A stretch of DNA of 64,000 bases. Origin: Saussurea involucrata. Its lineage: Eukaryota > Streptophyta > Magnoliopsida > Asterales > Asteraceae. Below the pieces are notes generated by a model. The model saw only the letters and a list, made by a program, of their open reading frames with translations, ran no database searches and had not been told where the DNA came from. Below are positions 1 to 9,501 of this stretch, piece after piece. The first letter of the stretch is position 1. Each line of letters begins with the position of its first letter. A program made the position numbers and the translations under genes. The stretch is from contig CM066327.1 in the NCBI GenBank assembly GCA_033807775.1, forward strand, positions 77,320,795-77,384,794. The letters are read 5' to 3'.

Positions 1-1626
1 ATCCCTAACGAGGTACATCTTTCTCAACTCTTAACTCTTCTTCGCTCTCCTTCTTCTACTTCTGTAGATACCTCAACGGCAGCGGTCGACCCAACCGCTG
101 ACACCCAGGCTGCAACCACCACCTCTTCCAAAAAGAGGAAACATTCTGCATCCCCCCCCCCCCTTGGCATCCATAAGACCAAGAAGATTTCAAAGGAGCA
201 ACCCAAGCCTTCCCAGGCTGAAGACTCCACGTGGGTCCCTTTACAGACGACGATGGAAAGATTCGTGGTACACTCCGCCACATCCGCTGAACCATCCACT
301 TCAATACCCATTTCAGTGCCTCAGTTCACTGAAACCTTCTTGGATACGAACCCCCAATCCTCAGCTCCTTAAAGCGCTACGGAGGCTATTTCCAGTGGAT
401 CCAACGCTGAATATGCTACCCACACCCTCTTCATAACCTTTGCTCCTCCCTCTCATTCTTTGGTCTCTTCACAATTCATCTTCCCTACTGCATCACCTAC
501 AAATGTCATCCATCTCGACGATAATGCTGCTGCTGAACTACAACGCTTGATACAGCAGAATCAAGGACCTAAAGGCGCTTCCACCCATCGCCCGCTGGAA
601 GATGACATGGAAAAATTGTTAGGATACCGTGACATCAACTCTTTTTCCAACCCGCCTTCAGGTACCCTAAACACTCCTCTCTCTAGACCCCCAACTTCTG
701 AGCTTTTCTTTGTTCATAACTTCTTTTCTGTTACAGGTCCTAACTTGGGCACTATTAGCAACTCCCTTACGGAGATCGCTAACAAGGTGGAAAGTCTCAC
801 CACCACAATCACCAACAACTCCTCAGCGGTTACAAACGTTGGGGAGACGCTGAAGAAATTGGCCGAAACTATGACCGACAAGGCTACAACCGCTGATGTC
901 TCAAAGCTTGAAGGCGGTTTATCTAGTGTAGCTGAGGCCATCACCAACAACTCTTCAACCCTCAGCACCCTCAACACCACCAACACCGACCTCTCCACAA
1001 ACTTCAAAGCCATGTCCAGGGAAGTTACAACGCTGAAGACAGAGGTATCTAATTTTCCAGGAGAGGTGGTGTCTCTAAAGACTGTGATGAGCGATCTAGC
1101 TCAAAAGGTTGGCTCCTCCAACGATCTACTCAGCCAGCTCCTCGATCGGCTCAACACTCCCACGGTTCCTTTGTCCCACTTTTCTCAGGACGACCGGGAA
1201 AAGTTGGAAAAGGTAGTGGAGCATATTCTGAAGACAACCCCTGCTATGTATGGCCGTGAAGACAGATCAACAGCGGTTGAAAACCGTTCAGGCATCCCTG
1301 GCCATGAAGACAAGGGTCCTGAACAGGTATTTGCTACTACAACTGTCGCTGCTACCTCCCCCATCCAACATGGGGAAGAGGGGGAGAATGATAAAGATGA
1401 AGGCCTTCCCCATGTTTCTGATGGGTAGGAAAATGATGAAGAACCTCAGGGAGATAAGAACCCTAAGGGAACTGAAAGAAGTCCCTCTCATTCTGAGGGG
1501 GAGCATTTCGAAGAACATGCCAACTATCCTGTGCTTGTTGAATCCTCAGAGGACGATGAGGAAGCTGACGCTGAAGATGACGAAGCCCTGGACCAACAGG
1601 ATGACGAACCATCATCATCCCTAAAT

Positions 1627-1662
1627 GATGATGATGATGATGATGATGACGATGATGATGAT
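1627..1662 (+). repeat. GAT trinucleotide repeat, 12 units
   Basis: GAT repeat with one GAC, encoding 12 consecutive Asp in the ORF3 acidic linker. The related copy at 34416-34445 has a shorter Asp/Glu run, so the length varies between copies. Confidence 0.9.
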
Positions 1663-1836
1663 GGCTTCGTTTTCCAGCAAAAGCAACCAAGGATCCCTGC
1701 TCAGAAGGGAGTCGTAATAAAAGAACAAGGGGAGGGGACCAAAACCAAATCTCCAGCGAAAGCGGCCAACTCTGGAAAACAAAAAGGCCTCGCTGAGGAC
1801 AACTTGGCTATTCTTCTCAAGAAGCCAATTTGTCAG

Positions 1837-2006
1837 GTATGTTACATCTTATTCCCTTACACTTCATCCCTCCTCTACCCCTTCTCAATATCTAACCTAC
1901 TCACTCTCAAACCTCTAAACACATAACTCATCCTTTCTCTATCTCTTTTCCCTATGATCTAATCCATTGATCATTTTGTTTCAGCTAGTCCTCTCCTCTG
2001 CTTGAG
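1837..2006 (+). other. Intron in ORF3, 170 nt
   Basis: Donor TGTCAG|GTATGTTAC and acceptor CTTGAG|GGTCAA behind a pyrimidine-rich tract. Its removal joins reading frame 1 to reading frame 3 in phase 0. The ORF3 copy at 34631-34807 has an intron at the same place with the same flanking codons (PVCQ or PICQ before it). An upstream TTTCAG at 1980-1984 would leave an in-frame stop, so the downstream acceptor is preferred. Confidence 0.75.
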
Positions 2007-2840
2007 GGTCAAGCTGAAGCTCCTCTCAACAACCTCGCAATAATCTCAGCCTCCAGAGCTGATGATCAAGAAATAATCCCGGTCCTGAATTCGACCGATG
2101 ACCTTTTTGAAGAAGACGAAGAGCTGCTCTCGCACCGAAAAAGACCTTCCTTAGTTCCTCAAAGACCAAGTGAAGATGTAAAAAGAAAAAGAGCAGCGAT
2201 GATTCAAATACTGGAAGATCAGGGCATTGTCCCTCCTCACCTATATATCTTATCTACTTGGGAAATCGCTGAGTCTCTCAAAGCTGAACAGCTCCTTGCC
2301 GAACGAAAGAAGGCTGGAGAAAAAGATAAAGAATATGCCATTGAACTCGTTCAACGTTCGGTAAAGGATCCAAGCCTGAAGAAGATTCCTATTACTGATC
2401 AACGAAAGCTCTGGAAAGACGCCAAGAAGATCAGAGAAGAGAAAACCATGGTCTCTGATTCCACTGTAGCTTGGTGCAAGGAGAAATGTCATTACCTACA
2501 TCATGGGTCTAGAATTAAAACGGTCAACATCAGGGGAAGGACGCTCAAAGACGTTCCTATCATCGACATTCAGATTATCAGAGAGAATGGTCACAAGGCA
2601 ACCATCTTCACATCGTGGCTTGACCAACTTGGTTTCTCTGAATGGTTGGAGATGCGGATAGCCATTCAGCGGTCGCGATCAAATTACAAATCCTTTGTCG
2701 AGAAAGCTCTGAACAAGCAGATCGACATGGTAACATCAGCCGTTGATATCCCTCCTCCTCATCCAGTTCAACATAGAAGGCCTGCTGCAAAGAAAAAGAA
2801 GAAACCCTCAGCTTCAGATCGTAACGTTGATGATGAGTGA

Positions 2841-3480
2841 ATATTGTTAACGGAACCTCCATTAGTGCCGTTAATTTCTTTACAAAATTGTCCTTTTTCG
2901 TTAGTTTTGTCAGTTTCGTTAGTTTTTCTGTTAGTATTAGTTACTTTTGTTACATTTTTGGTCCTAAGTCAGCTAGAGTCAGTTAGCTTATTTTGTTAAC
3001 ATTTTTGTTAGATGTTTCGTTAGTTTTATTACATATATAGTCCTTCGTTAGATTTCTAGGTTAAGTCTGTTAGTTAGTTTTTGAGTTTGTCAGTTTTAGT
3101 CCCTCTAGTTAGAAGTTTAAGAGTCTGTCACTTTTAGTCCCCGTACTTTAAGTTTTAGTTTTTGTCATTTGAGTCCCTGTAGTTTGTGTTTTGATTACTG
3201 TCAAGTTTAGTCCCTAGAGTTTTAATTTTAGATTTTTGTCAGTTTTAGTCCCTTGAGTTTTTAAGTTTAGATTTATTTCATTTTTAGTCCCTTGAGTTTT
3301 AAGTTTCTAGGATTTGTCAAGTTTAGTCCTTGTTTTTTGTCAAGTTTTAGTATATTACATTTTTAGTTCTTGTTTTTCATTTTAGTTTCGTAAGTTGTCA
3401 TTTTAGTCCCTATTCTTCATTATATTTCATTTTTGTCGATTTTATCAATTTTTGCCTGCATTGATCCGTAACTGATATAC
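2841..3480 (+). repeat. T-rich degenerate repeat with recurring TTTAGTCCCT units
   Basis: There is no gene. From about 2870 the sequence is strongly T-rich on the plus strand and repeatedly uses variants of 'tttTGTCA-TTTTAGTCCCT-TGAGTTTT' at irregular 30-50 bp spacing (examples near 3095, 3130, 3170, 3207, 3244, 3285 and 3400). It separates the ORF3 fragment from the gag-like region. The right LTR expected for the ORF3 element is not seen, so the element seems truncated near 2840-2870. Confidence 0.6.
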
Positions 3481-5870
3481 TTTTATCGTGTTTTGCAGGT
3501 TTGCCGATTTAAAGTCCAGTTTTCCGCATTAATTTTTCGGAATTAATTTTTGGGAGACAAATTTACAATTTGTTTTTCAAATTTTATTTTTGAAAAAATT
3601 TCTGACTTTAATCGCTTTTCTCTGATCGTACAAGTTCGCACAATTTCTACTTCTCACAAAGTATCTGTTAATGATCTTGCATTTTTAATTTTTTTTCAGG
3701 TAACAATGTCTCTAAAGGAGAAAAATGTTATTCTCAAGGACAAGATGTCAACTCCCGAAGCAAAAGTTGAATCACAAAATTTTGAATCCTTTACTATAAA
3801 TGAGTTTATGATTCAACAGGACATACTAACCATCAAAGCAGATGATTTACTGAAAAACTAAGAAAAGCTCATCAAACAATATACTTTCAAAGGCAAAGAA
3901 TAAAAGAACATAACGAGTTAAGTGAAAGTTTGAAAAAGAGCAAATCCGAATTTGATGAAACTCAAGCTTGTTTTCGAAGAAGAATGGATGATTTATCAGA
4001 AAAATTAAGCCTTTCAGAAGCTAAGAAAATAGAGTTTGAACAATTGTTGCATGCTTACAAAGATAGAAACTCAGAATTAACCGAAAAAGCAAAAGGTCTA
4101 GAAGAAAAGTTGTATAAAATAGGCCAAACTGAACAGCCGATTCATCTTAACAAGCTGAAAAACTTTTGATACTATAATGAGAAATGGGGCTTGGGTTATG
4201 ATATTCCTCAATATTTGAAGACTGCTTTAACCAAGTCTCCAACTTTGTACAAATTTTAATGGCTTAGTCTTCCATCTGAGGATCCTATGTATAAAATCAA
4301 ATGGCTTAAAATGGATGGTGAAGACTATGAGGCTGAGGAAGAAGTTAAGAGAAAAACCATTGTTAAAATGCAACTACCTTTTGTCTACGGGATGGAAAAT
4401 AGGAAGGCATTAGTTTGGAATTGGAAACAAACTTTGTTTAATGACTATTTCCAGAGCTATGCTATTGAGAAACCAAAGGGGAGTGAAACAAAACATGTTT
4501 TTGAAGGTAAAACATACTTTCCACCTTTGGTTCTTGAACAAAAGATTATTGATTTCGAAAGCAAGATTGAAGACATTCGAAATGAAGACATAATTGCTTT
4601 TGAGATAGAAAAGGAAGTCATGCTAACAGTTTTTTAAACTGTGAAAGAGAAAAGTCTGAGAAGAATTTTTCTGAATTTTCAAAGAAGTGTTTTGATGAAA
4701 AGAAAGATATTGAGCTAAAATGTTTAAAACTTTCACAACTAGTTTCTGATTTTGAAAAGGTATTATTTCTTGAGAAAGAAAAACTTGAGAAAGAAAGAGT
4801 GAAGTTTGACGTCGAAAGAAAATCCTTTGAGGCAAAAAATGTTGAGCTTTCTTTAAAAATATCTAATTTGGAAAAGCTGTTGGAGAAAGAGAGAAAGGAT
4901 ATTGAAGAATAAAAATCACTTTTGAAATAGAAAGAAAAGTGTTTGAGAAGAAAAACGGTGGGATTTTTACTGAAATATCAAACAAGAGTAAGTGTTTGGA
5001 AAAGGATTTTGATACTGAAAAAAAAAATTGAGGCCGAGATTTTGAAACTGACAAGAAAGCTGTCTGATTTAGCTACAGAGTGTGTGATAGAGAAGAAGGT
5101 TAAGTCTGATATTCAAAGAAAATTTGATATGATGTCTAAAGAAAGAAACGTTTTGTCCAACAAAGTTAAAGAACCTGAAGACATTATCTTTAAAGTTAAG
5201 GTTTCAAAACAAGCAAGTCTTGACACGATTGTTCCGACTCCACTTGTTGACTTGACTGGTTCTGAATGTTCATTCAAAACGGCTTCAAGTTCAATTAATA
5301 ATGATGTTTCTTCAAAGGGATTTGACAGATCAAAGGGTTTCTCAAAAGATCAGATCCGTCCTTCCAATCTCTTTTATAATCATTTTGCTGATCAGATGTT
5401 TCTATTTCAAAGCCTTCAGAAAATCATGTTTTCAAAAGTGTGAAAATGGTTTGGAAAGCGAAAGGTTCTTCACATGAAAGAGATGCACCAAAATCATCTG
5501 TTCCTCCACCTGTGGTGAACAAGAAGAACAATGATCCTAAAGGTAAGTCTTTTGTTAAACCTAATTTTGTTTATTCTGCAAATCATTTGATTAGGTTGGC
5601 ACAAAATAAAATTTGTTGTTCTTATTGTGGAACTTATGATTTGTTCATAAAGAAAATGTTCAATTTTGGTATGGTACATACAATACTTCTTCAAATCGAA
5701 CTGCACCTAACAAGCCAGGACCCAAGTTCCGTTGGGTACCAAAATCTACTTAATCTGTTTTGCAGGTTCATCATGTGTGGTACTGATTGCCAGAACTATA
5801 CAAACACATGACTGGAAAACAGAAGAGAAATATTCAACTTTGAAGAAAAGTACCTATGCTGACATATATG
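3481..5870 (+). pseudogene. Gag remnant of outermost non-autonomous element (TR-GAG 1), 5' end missing
   Basis: This is a broken Gag-like reading frame from about ATG 3706. It is Lys/Glu-rich coiled coil through 3930-4170, followed by a motif conserved in the second copy at 11239: here around 4176-4260 (YYNEKWGLGYDIPQYLK, then PTLYKF) and KMQLPFVYG at about 4367-4390. More coiled coil runs to about 5200, and a basic tail ends in a WVPKST-like sequence near 5735. The next residues resemble the start of a copia protease: LYKHMTG at 5795-5815, corresponding to the usual DSGCSRHMTG. Integrase, RT and RNase H are absent. Several stops and frameshifts are present (3861, 4169, 4637, 4912, 5443). The conserved YFNEKWGLGYD domain is not one I can name. 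Confidence 0.65.
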
Positions 5871-8226
5871 CATAATTTCAGGGGGAGAGATTATAAACTT
5901 TTGATATATCTTGTGCTTATTGAGAAATACTTTTTGTATGTTTCCTTGTAGGGGGCATACGCAATAATGGTTTCTAAACATATCAGTTTAGAACCCGTAC
6001 TTTAAAGCAATATTGACTTCTGAATACAACAGTTCAGGACTCGTTCTTCAACGTGTATGGTTTCTAAACACTTCGGTTTAGAACCCGATCATACAATGTT
6101 TTTGACTTCTGATCATTTCAGATCAGGACTCGTTCTTCAATGTTTTTGACTTCTAAACACATCAGTTTAGAACTCTTATGTCTTTGTTTTAGACTTTGAT
6201 TGCTTCATACATTGATTTTGTTTTGTTAAGATTTCTTTGTAGATTTTGAGGGGGAGCTTATGTGATTTTAAATCTGTATATCATGATTTGAGGGGGAGCT
6301 TAAACATTTATAAATGTAAGTATCTTTAGAACTTAATCTGAGATTGTTTGAAAGAAGGACTTTCAAGCATGAAAAATGTGTTCTTAAATTTTCAAACCAC
6401 TTCTCTATTTCAAAAAGATTTTATAAATTTAGAAGTGTGATTTTAAATGTTTTTCATGATTATCTCGGATTACATCATTATATCTGACCGTATGTTTCCA
6501 AAGATTAATACTTGTGTATTATGTTGTCTATACTTTCAAGAATTCATACACACCGGTTCAGCTTCTTATTGACTTTGTTATTACCATCTCTCAAAACGAA
6601 ACAATTTTTTCGATCGTAATACTCCCGTTTGTAATTTAAAGGTTGTTGAGCATCATATTCATTTCAGCGTAAGAACTTAAGCGTTTCTTTCAAAGATTGT
6701 TTATATTTGTTCATATAAACAAAATTCAGTTCTTTGATACCCTAAGTGTTTATGATTATCTTTCATATTTGATCTGATTGATACATTGTCAGATTCTCAA
6801 ACAAGTCTTTCGGATTATTTCTTTCAATATTCTTGGTTTGAGAAATCTTCAAAGTTCAAATGCTCAAATATTTCATGATATTATTGAGGAGCATAAATTA
6901 TGATGGCAATGTAATTCAAAAGTTTAGCTTCATACTTGTTCAAGTTAAACTGTTGAACAACACATATTTTTAGGACAAGATTTCATGGGAATCAATGTGA
7001 GAATTTAAAGAACTTCTAAGGATCCACGTTAACCAGTGTTTCCTACCCAAGAAGTTATCCTTAAGTGATTGAGGGGTGAGGGGTCTACATCAAAGAGTAT
7101 GGGAGATAACTCATATGGTTGAGTAATCTCATTGTGCTGAGGAAAAATGAAAAAGAGAGTTTGGTTAGAAGTGAGTGGATAAAAATAGAAAGAGGGTGTG
7201 AGAACAGAGTTAAAAGAATAAGAGAACTCTGCACCAACCACTTTCTGAGTCGGGCAGCCACATTACTGATTGGTTCACATTCTTTGGTGACCATTATTGA
7301 AACAGGCAATTAGCCCATGCCAACTCTTGCATTAAACCCCACCAGCTACTCATTTCTTTCTCAACAAAGAAATGTTTTAATTTTTCTTGGGGACGCAACA
7401 TATAATCTATCTAATCTTCATTCAGAAGGTTTAGATATTGAAAAAGAAGGAAGTGTGCCCCACCTTCGCACTTCAATCATGCACATTGAGTCTGTGGAAA
7501 ACGTGTTGCTGTCTTAACAGTTTACACAATTTGAGCCTATCTAAAAATCAAGCATAAGTTTCTTCAATCATTTTTACACTTGCACGTACACACAAGGAAT
7601 ATGTTTTCTGGTCATAACGTTCATAGAAATTCCTTAGTGTTTTTCGATGATTGAATGGAAGCCCTGGAGGAGTGAACATCAAAAAGCTCCTTTCCAAAGT
7701 GCATCCATTGTACTAAGTAGCTTTGTGCAACTTACAAGCATTTTAACTGATTCATCTGTTGATTCAGGGTTACAACTTTCATTTTATCTGAATTTGAAAA
7801 GATTCGGATATAAATATTTTAGAATTGACGGTTTATCAGATCAAAAAGAGGAGATTGCTTCTGGTACTCAAAGAGAATGCTGAAATTGAATTGGGTTTTG
7901 ATGATCATGATGCTCACAATCATCAAAAAGGGGGGAAAGATATCAAACAAAAGAAAAGGGGGACAAACAGTGAATATTTCAATTTCCAAGAGTCAAGGAG
8001 ATATTTGCCAAAGTCAAAGAAAGGCAACTCAAGATGTTTCAATGTTCAGAGATTATTATTGTTCAAGAGGTGAAGATACAAGTACACCAGTTAAACCTCA
8101 AAGTCAGTTCATGTTCAAAGACTGAAGAAATTTATCAAAGCTCAAAGGTGCAAAGATCAAAGATTCAAAGATATAAAGATTATGTTTTGAAGACTTTTGA
8201 TCAACGCTACATGAAGATATGAAGTT
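5871..8226 (+). other. 3' non-coding region of TR-GAG 1
   Basis: There is no supportable gene; short ORFs at 7029-8222 lie on both strands without family motifs. It contains the hairpin array at 5972-6172 and purine tracts of the form GAGGGGGAG at about 5880, 6250 and 6291. The tract resembles the one adjoining the element's own 3' LTR at 58646-58658. The region is interrupted at 8226/8227 by TR-GAG 2 and resumes at 58471. Confidence 0.6.
5972..6172 (+). repeat. Array of five 8-6-8 hairpins with covarying stems
   Basis: Inverted repeats, each 22 nt with an 8-nt arm, a 6-nt loop and an 8-nt arm, lie at 5972-5993, 6018-6039, 6062-6083, 6107-6128 and 6151-6172, a period of 44-46 bp. Units 1, 3 and 5 have arms TTCTAAAC/GTTTAGAA. 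Unit 2 has TTCTGAAT/GTTCAGGA and unit 4 has TTCTGATC/GATCAGGA. All pair fully when G-U is allowed. Loops are ATATCA, ACAACA, ACTTCG, ATTTCA and ACATCA. Two more units occur in TR-GAG 2 at 49734-49798. Confidence 0.85.
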
Positions 8227-8532
8227 TGTTAGGACCATAAATGTCCTATAAAATAGAAAGTGATATAAAGAAAAGAATAATATTGTAAATACCTTAAATG
8301 GGCTTAGTCTAGTTAATGGGCCATGGGCCTTAGGCTTTAGGCCTGGGTATAAATTGTTTTGTTAGCCTAATTGTTTAGGTTAATAATCCATAACCATTTT
8401 AACCGTATTCTGAAAAACTCTCTGAATGGTTTATCATATTGAATGAATGAGATGGATGACGTATTGAAATCAACTGAGTTTATTGCTATTGTTTACTGAT
8501 TTCATATCTATTGCACTAATCTGGGATCCACA
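8227..8532 (+). repeat. Left LTR of TR-GAG 2
   Basis: 306 bp, TGTTAGGACC...GGATCCACA. A TATA-like GGTATAAATTG lies at about 8345-8355, also present in the right LTR near 58284. The right LTR (58178-58470, 293 bp) carries several small deletions and substitutions, indicating an older insertion than the inner copia element. Confidence 0.85.
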
Positions 8533-8534
8533 AT

Positions 8535-8546
8535 TGGTATTAGAGC
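8535..8546 (+). other. Primer binding site of TR-GAG 2
   Basis: TGGTATTAGAGC lies two bases after the LTR end. It matches the initiator-Met tRNA-complementary site TGGTATCAGAGC of plant elements with one change (C to T). Confidence 0.8.
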
Positions 8547-9501
8547 ATACAGACAAAGCGATTCAAGGTTATTCAAAAGGTTTCTGGTAAGTTTCTTTTT
8601 AGTTTTTGTCGACTGTTCTTGAGTTCTAAAAATCTCAATTTTTTGTTTCTGATAAAATTGCTTGATTCTGTTTGTCTCATTCGATTGATAATAGTAATAT
8701 TAGCGTTTCGGCAATTTTTTAGAACCCAATTCGGTCATTTGAGTGATTTTTAAGCAGGAATTTTCTCAAAATCTTGGTCTCTGTTCTTGTCAAAAGTCTC
8801 AATTTTTCATCAAAATTGTGTTATTTTGCTTAAAATCAAGTTTGGTTTGTTTGTTTTTGCGTTTTTGGTCGTTGTCTAATCTTTCAGAAGCAAAAACAAG
8901 AACCCTAGCTTATTCATTGATCCGATATTTTCTACTCATCCGCAGTGTCCGGAACATCTCATTTTACCTGGTAAGTTCTCTCTTCCTTCGTCACTTTCCG
9001 GACGGTTCTTGTCTAGATTGCTAAAGTTCCCGGTACATATCATTTATCCAGACTCCCAAAGTATCTGGTATCCTATCCGGATTACTCAGGTTTCCGGTAA
9101 TCCATCCGGATTGTGCCTCTATCCGGACAATCTAGTCCCCGGGTAAGTCCATTCGGACACCTACTCTTTCCGGACATTCCATCCGGTAAGTTCGTCATCC
9201 GGTTTCATTGACCTTACCCGGTAAATTTTTTTATTATTATTCGGTAACTTTTATTCTTCCGGTAACTTCCATTTTCCCGATAACTTATTTTACCCAGTTT
9301 GTTTGGTTTTATTCGGTCACTTTTGCTATTCGGACACTGCACACTCACTTCGGATCCGGACACTTCCTGATCCGGACACATCTATCCGGATTCCTATCCG
9401 GGTAAGTCTGATTTGCTTTTAATCTTACCAGTTTAGTTAAAATCACTCTTAGACTTTGCGTTAGGACTGTCCCTCTTAGTGCCTTGCGTTAGGTTTCAAC
9501 T
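8547..9501 (+). other. 5' leader of TR-GAG 2 with dense CCGG/TCCGGA motifs
   Basis: Non-coding leader. From about 8945 to 9405 it has more than twenty CCGG or near-CCGG cores in variants of ATCCGGACA, TTCCGGTAA and ACCCGGTAA. TCCGGA is its own reverse complement, so many local pairings are possible. The 9208-9405 open frame has no family similarity that I can see and follows the low-complexity composition. Confidence 0.6.

Larger units (their letters stand above)
1..2840 (+). pseudogene. ORF3 (3' extra ORF) of a SIRE-like copia element, 5'-truncated by the window edge
   Basis: This is a homologue of the ORF3 at 31964-35879, starting near its position 32843. It is not pol. The visible protein has a long Thr/Ser/Asn-rich coiled-coil stretch (about 715-1160, repeated 'TTTITNNSS' and Leu-spaced heptads), an acidic linker with a 12-codon Asp run from GAT repeats (1627-1662), and a basic C-terminal domain with motifs WCKEK, SEWLEMR and AIQR ending in a Lys-rich tail. 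An intron at 1837-2006 joins the frame at 460-1836 to the frame at 2007-2840 exactly. Damage: a 12-C run at 152-163 disrupts the frame, and stop codons lie near 370 and at 1426-1428. The function of ORF3 is unknown; in SIRE-type elements this position is often called envelope-like, but I see no signal peptide or membrane segment here. Compared with the 31964 copy, about 120 C-terminal residues are missing. Confidence 0.8.

Noticed and set aside
662..736. Possible 75-nt in-frame intron in ORF3, matching 33456-33536
   Set aside because: GT-AG ends are present, but the inner codons are conserved as protein (TSEL-FVH...VTG-NLG) and indels are multiples of three, so coding is more likely.
1463..1690. 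Minus-strand His-rich open frame
   Set aside because: It is the complement of the GAT repeat in ORF3 (ATC reads as Ile, CAT as His) and has no domain.
5972..6172. CRISPR-like array reading of the hairpin repeats
   Set aside because: Plant nuclear context, no cas genes, and the conserved parts are covarying stems with short linkers, not repeats with unique spacers.
7029..7313. Overlapping ORFs on both strands in the TR-GAG 1 3' region
   Set aside because: No motif, no second copy, and both strands open by chance in AT-rich DNA.
9208..9405. Short hydrophobic ORF in the CCGG-rich leader
   Set aside because: Composition follows the low-complexity leader; no homologue or start context.
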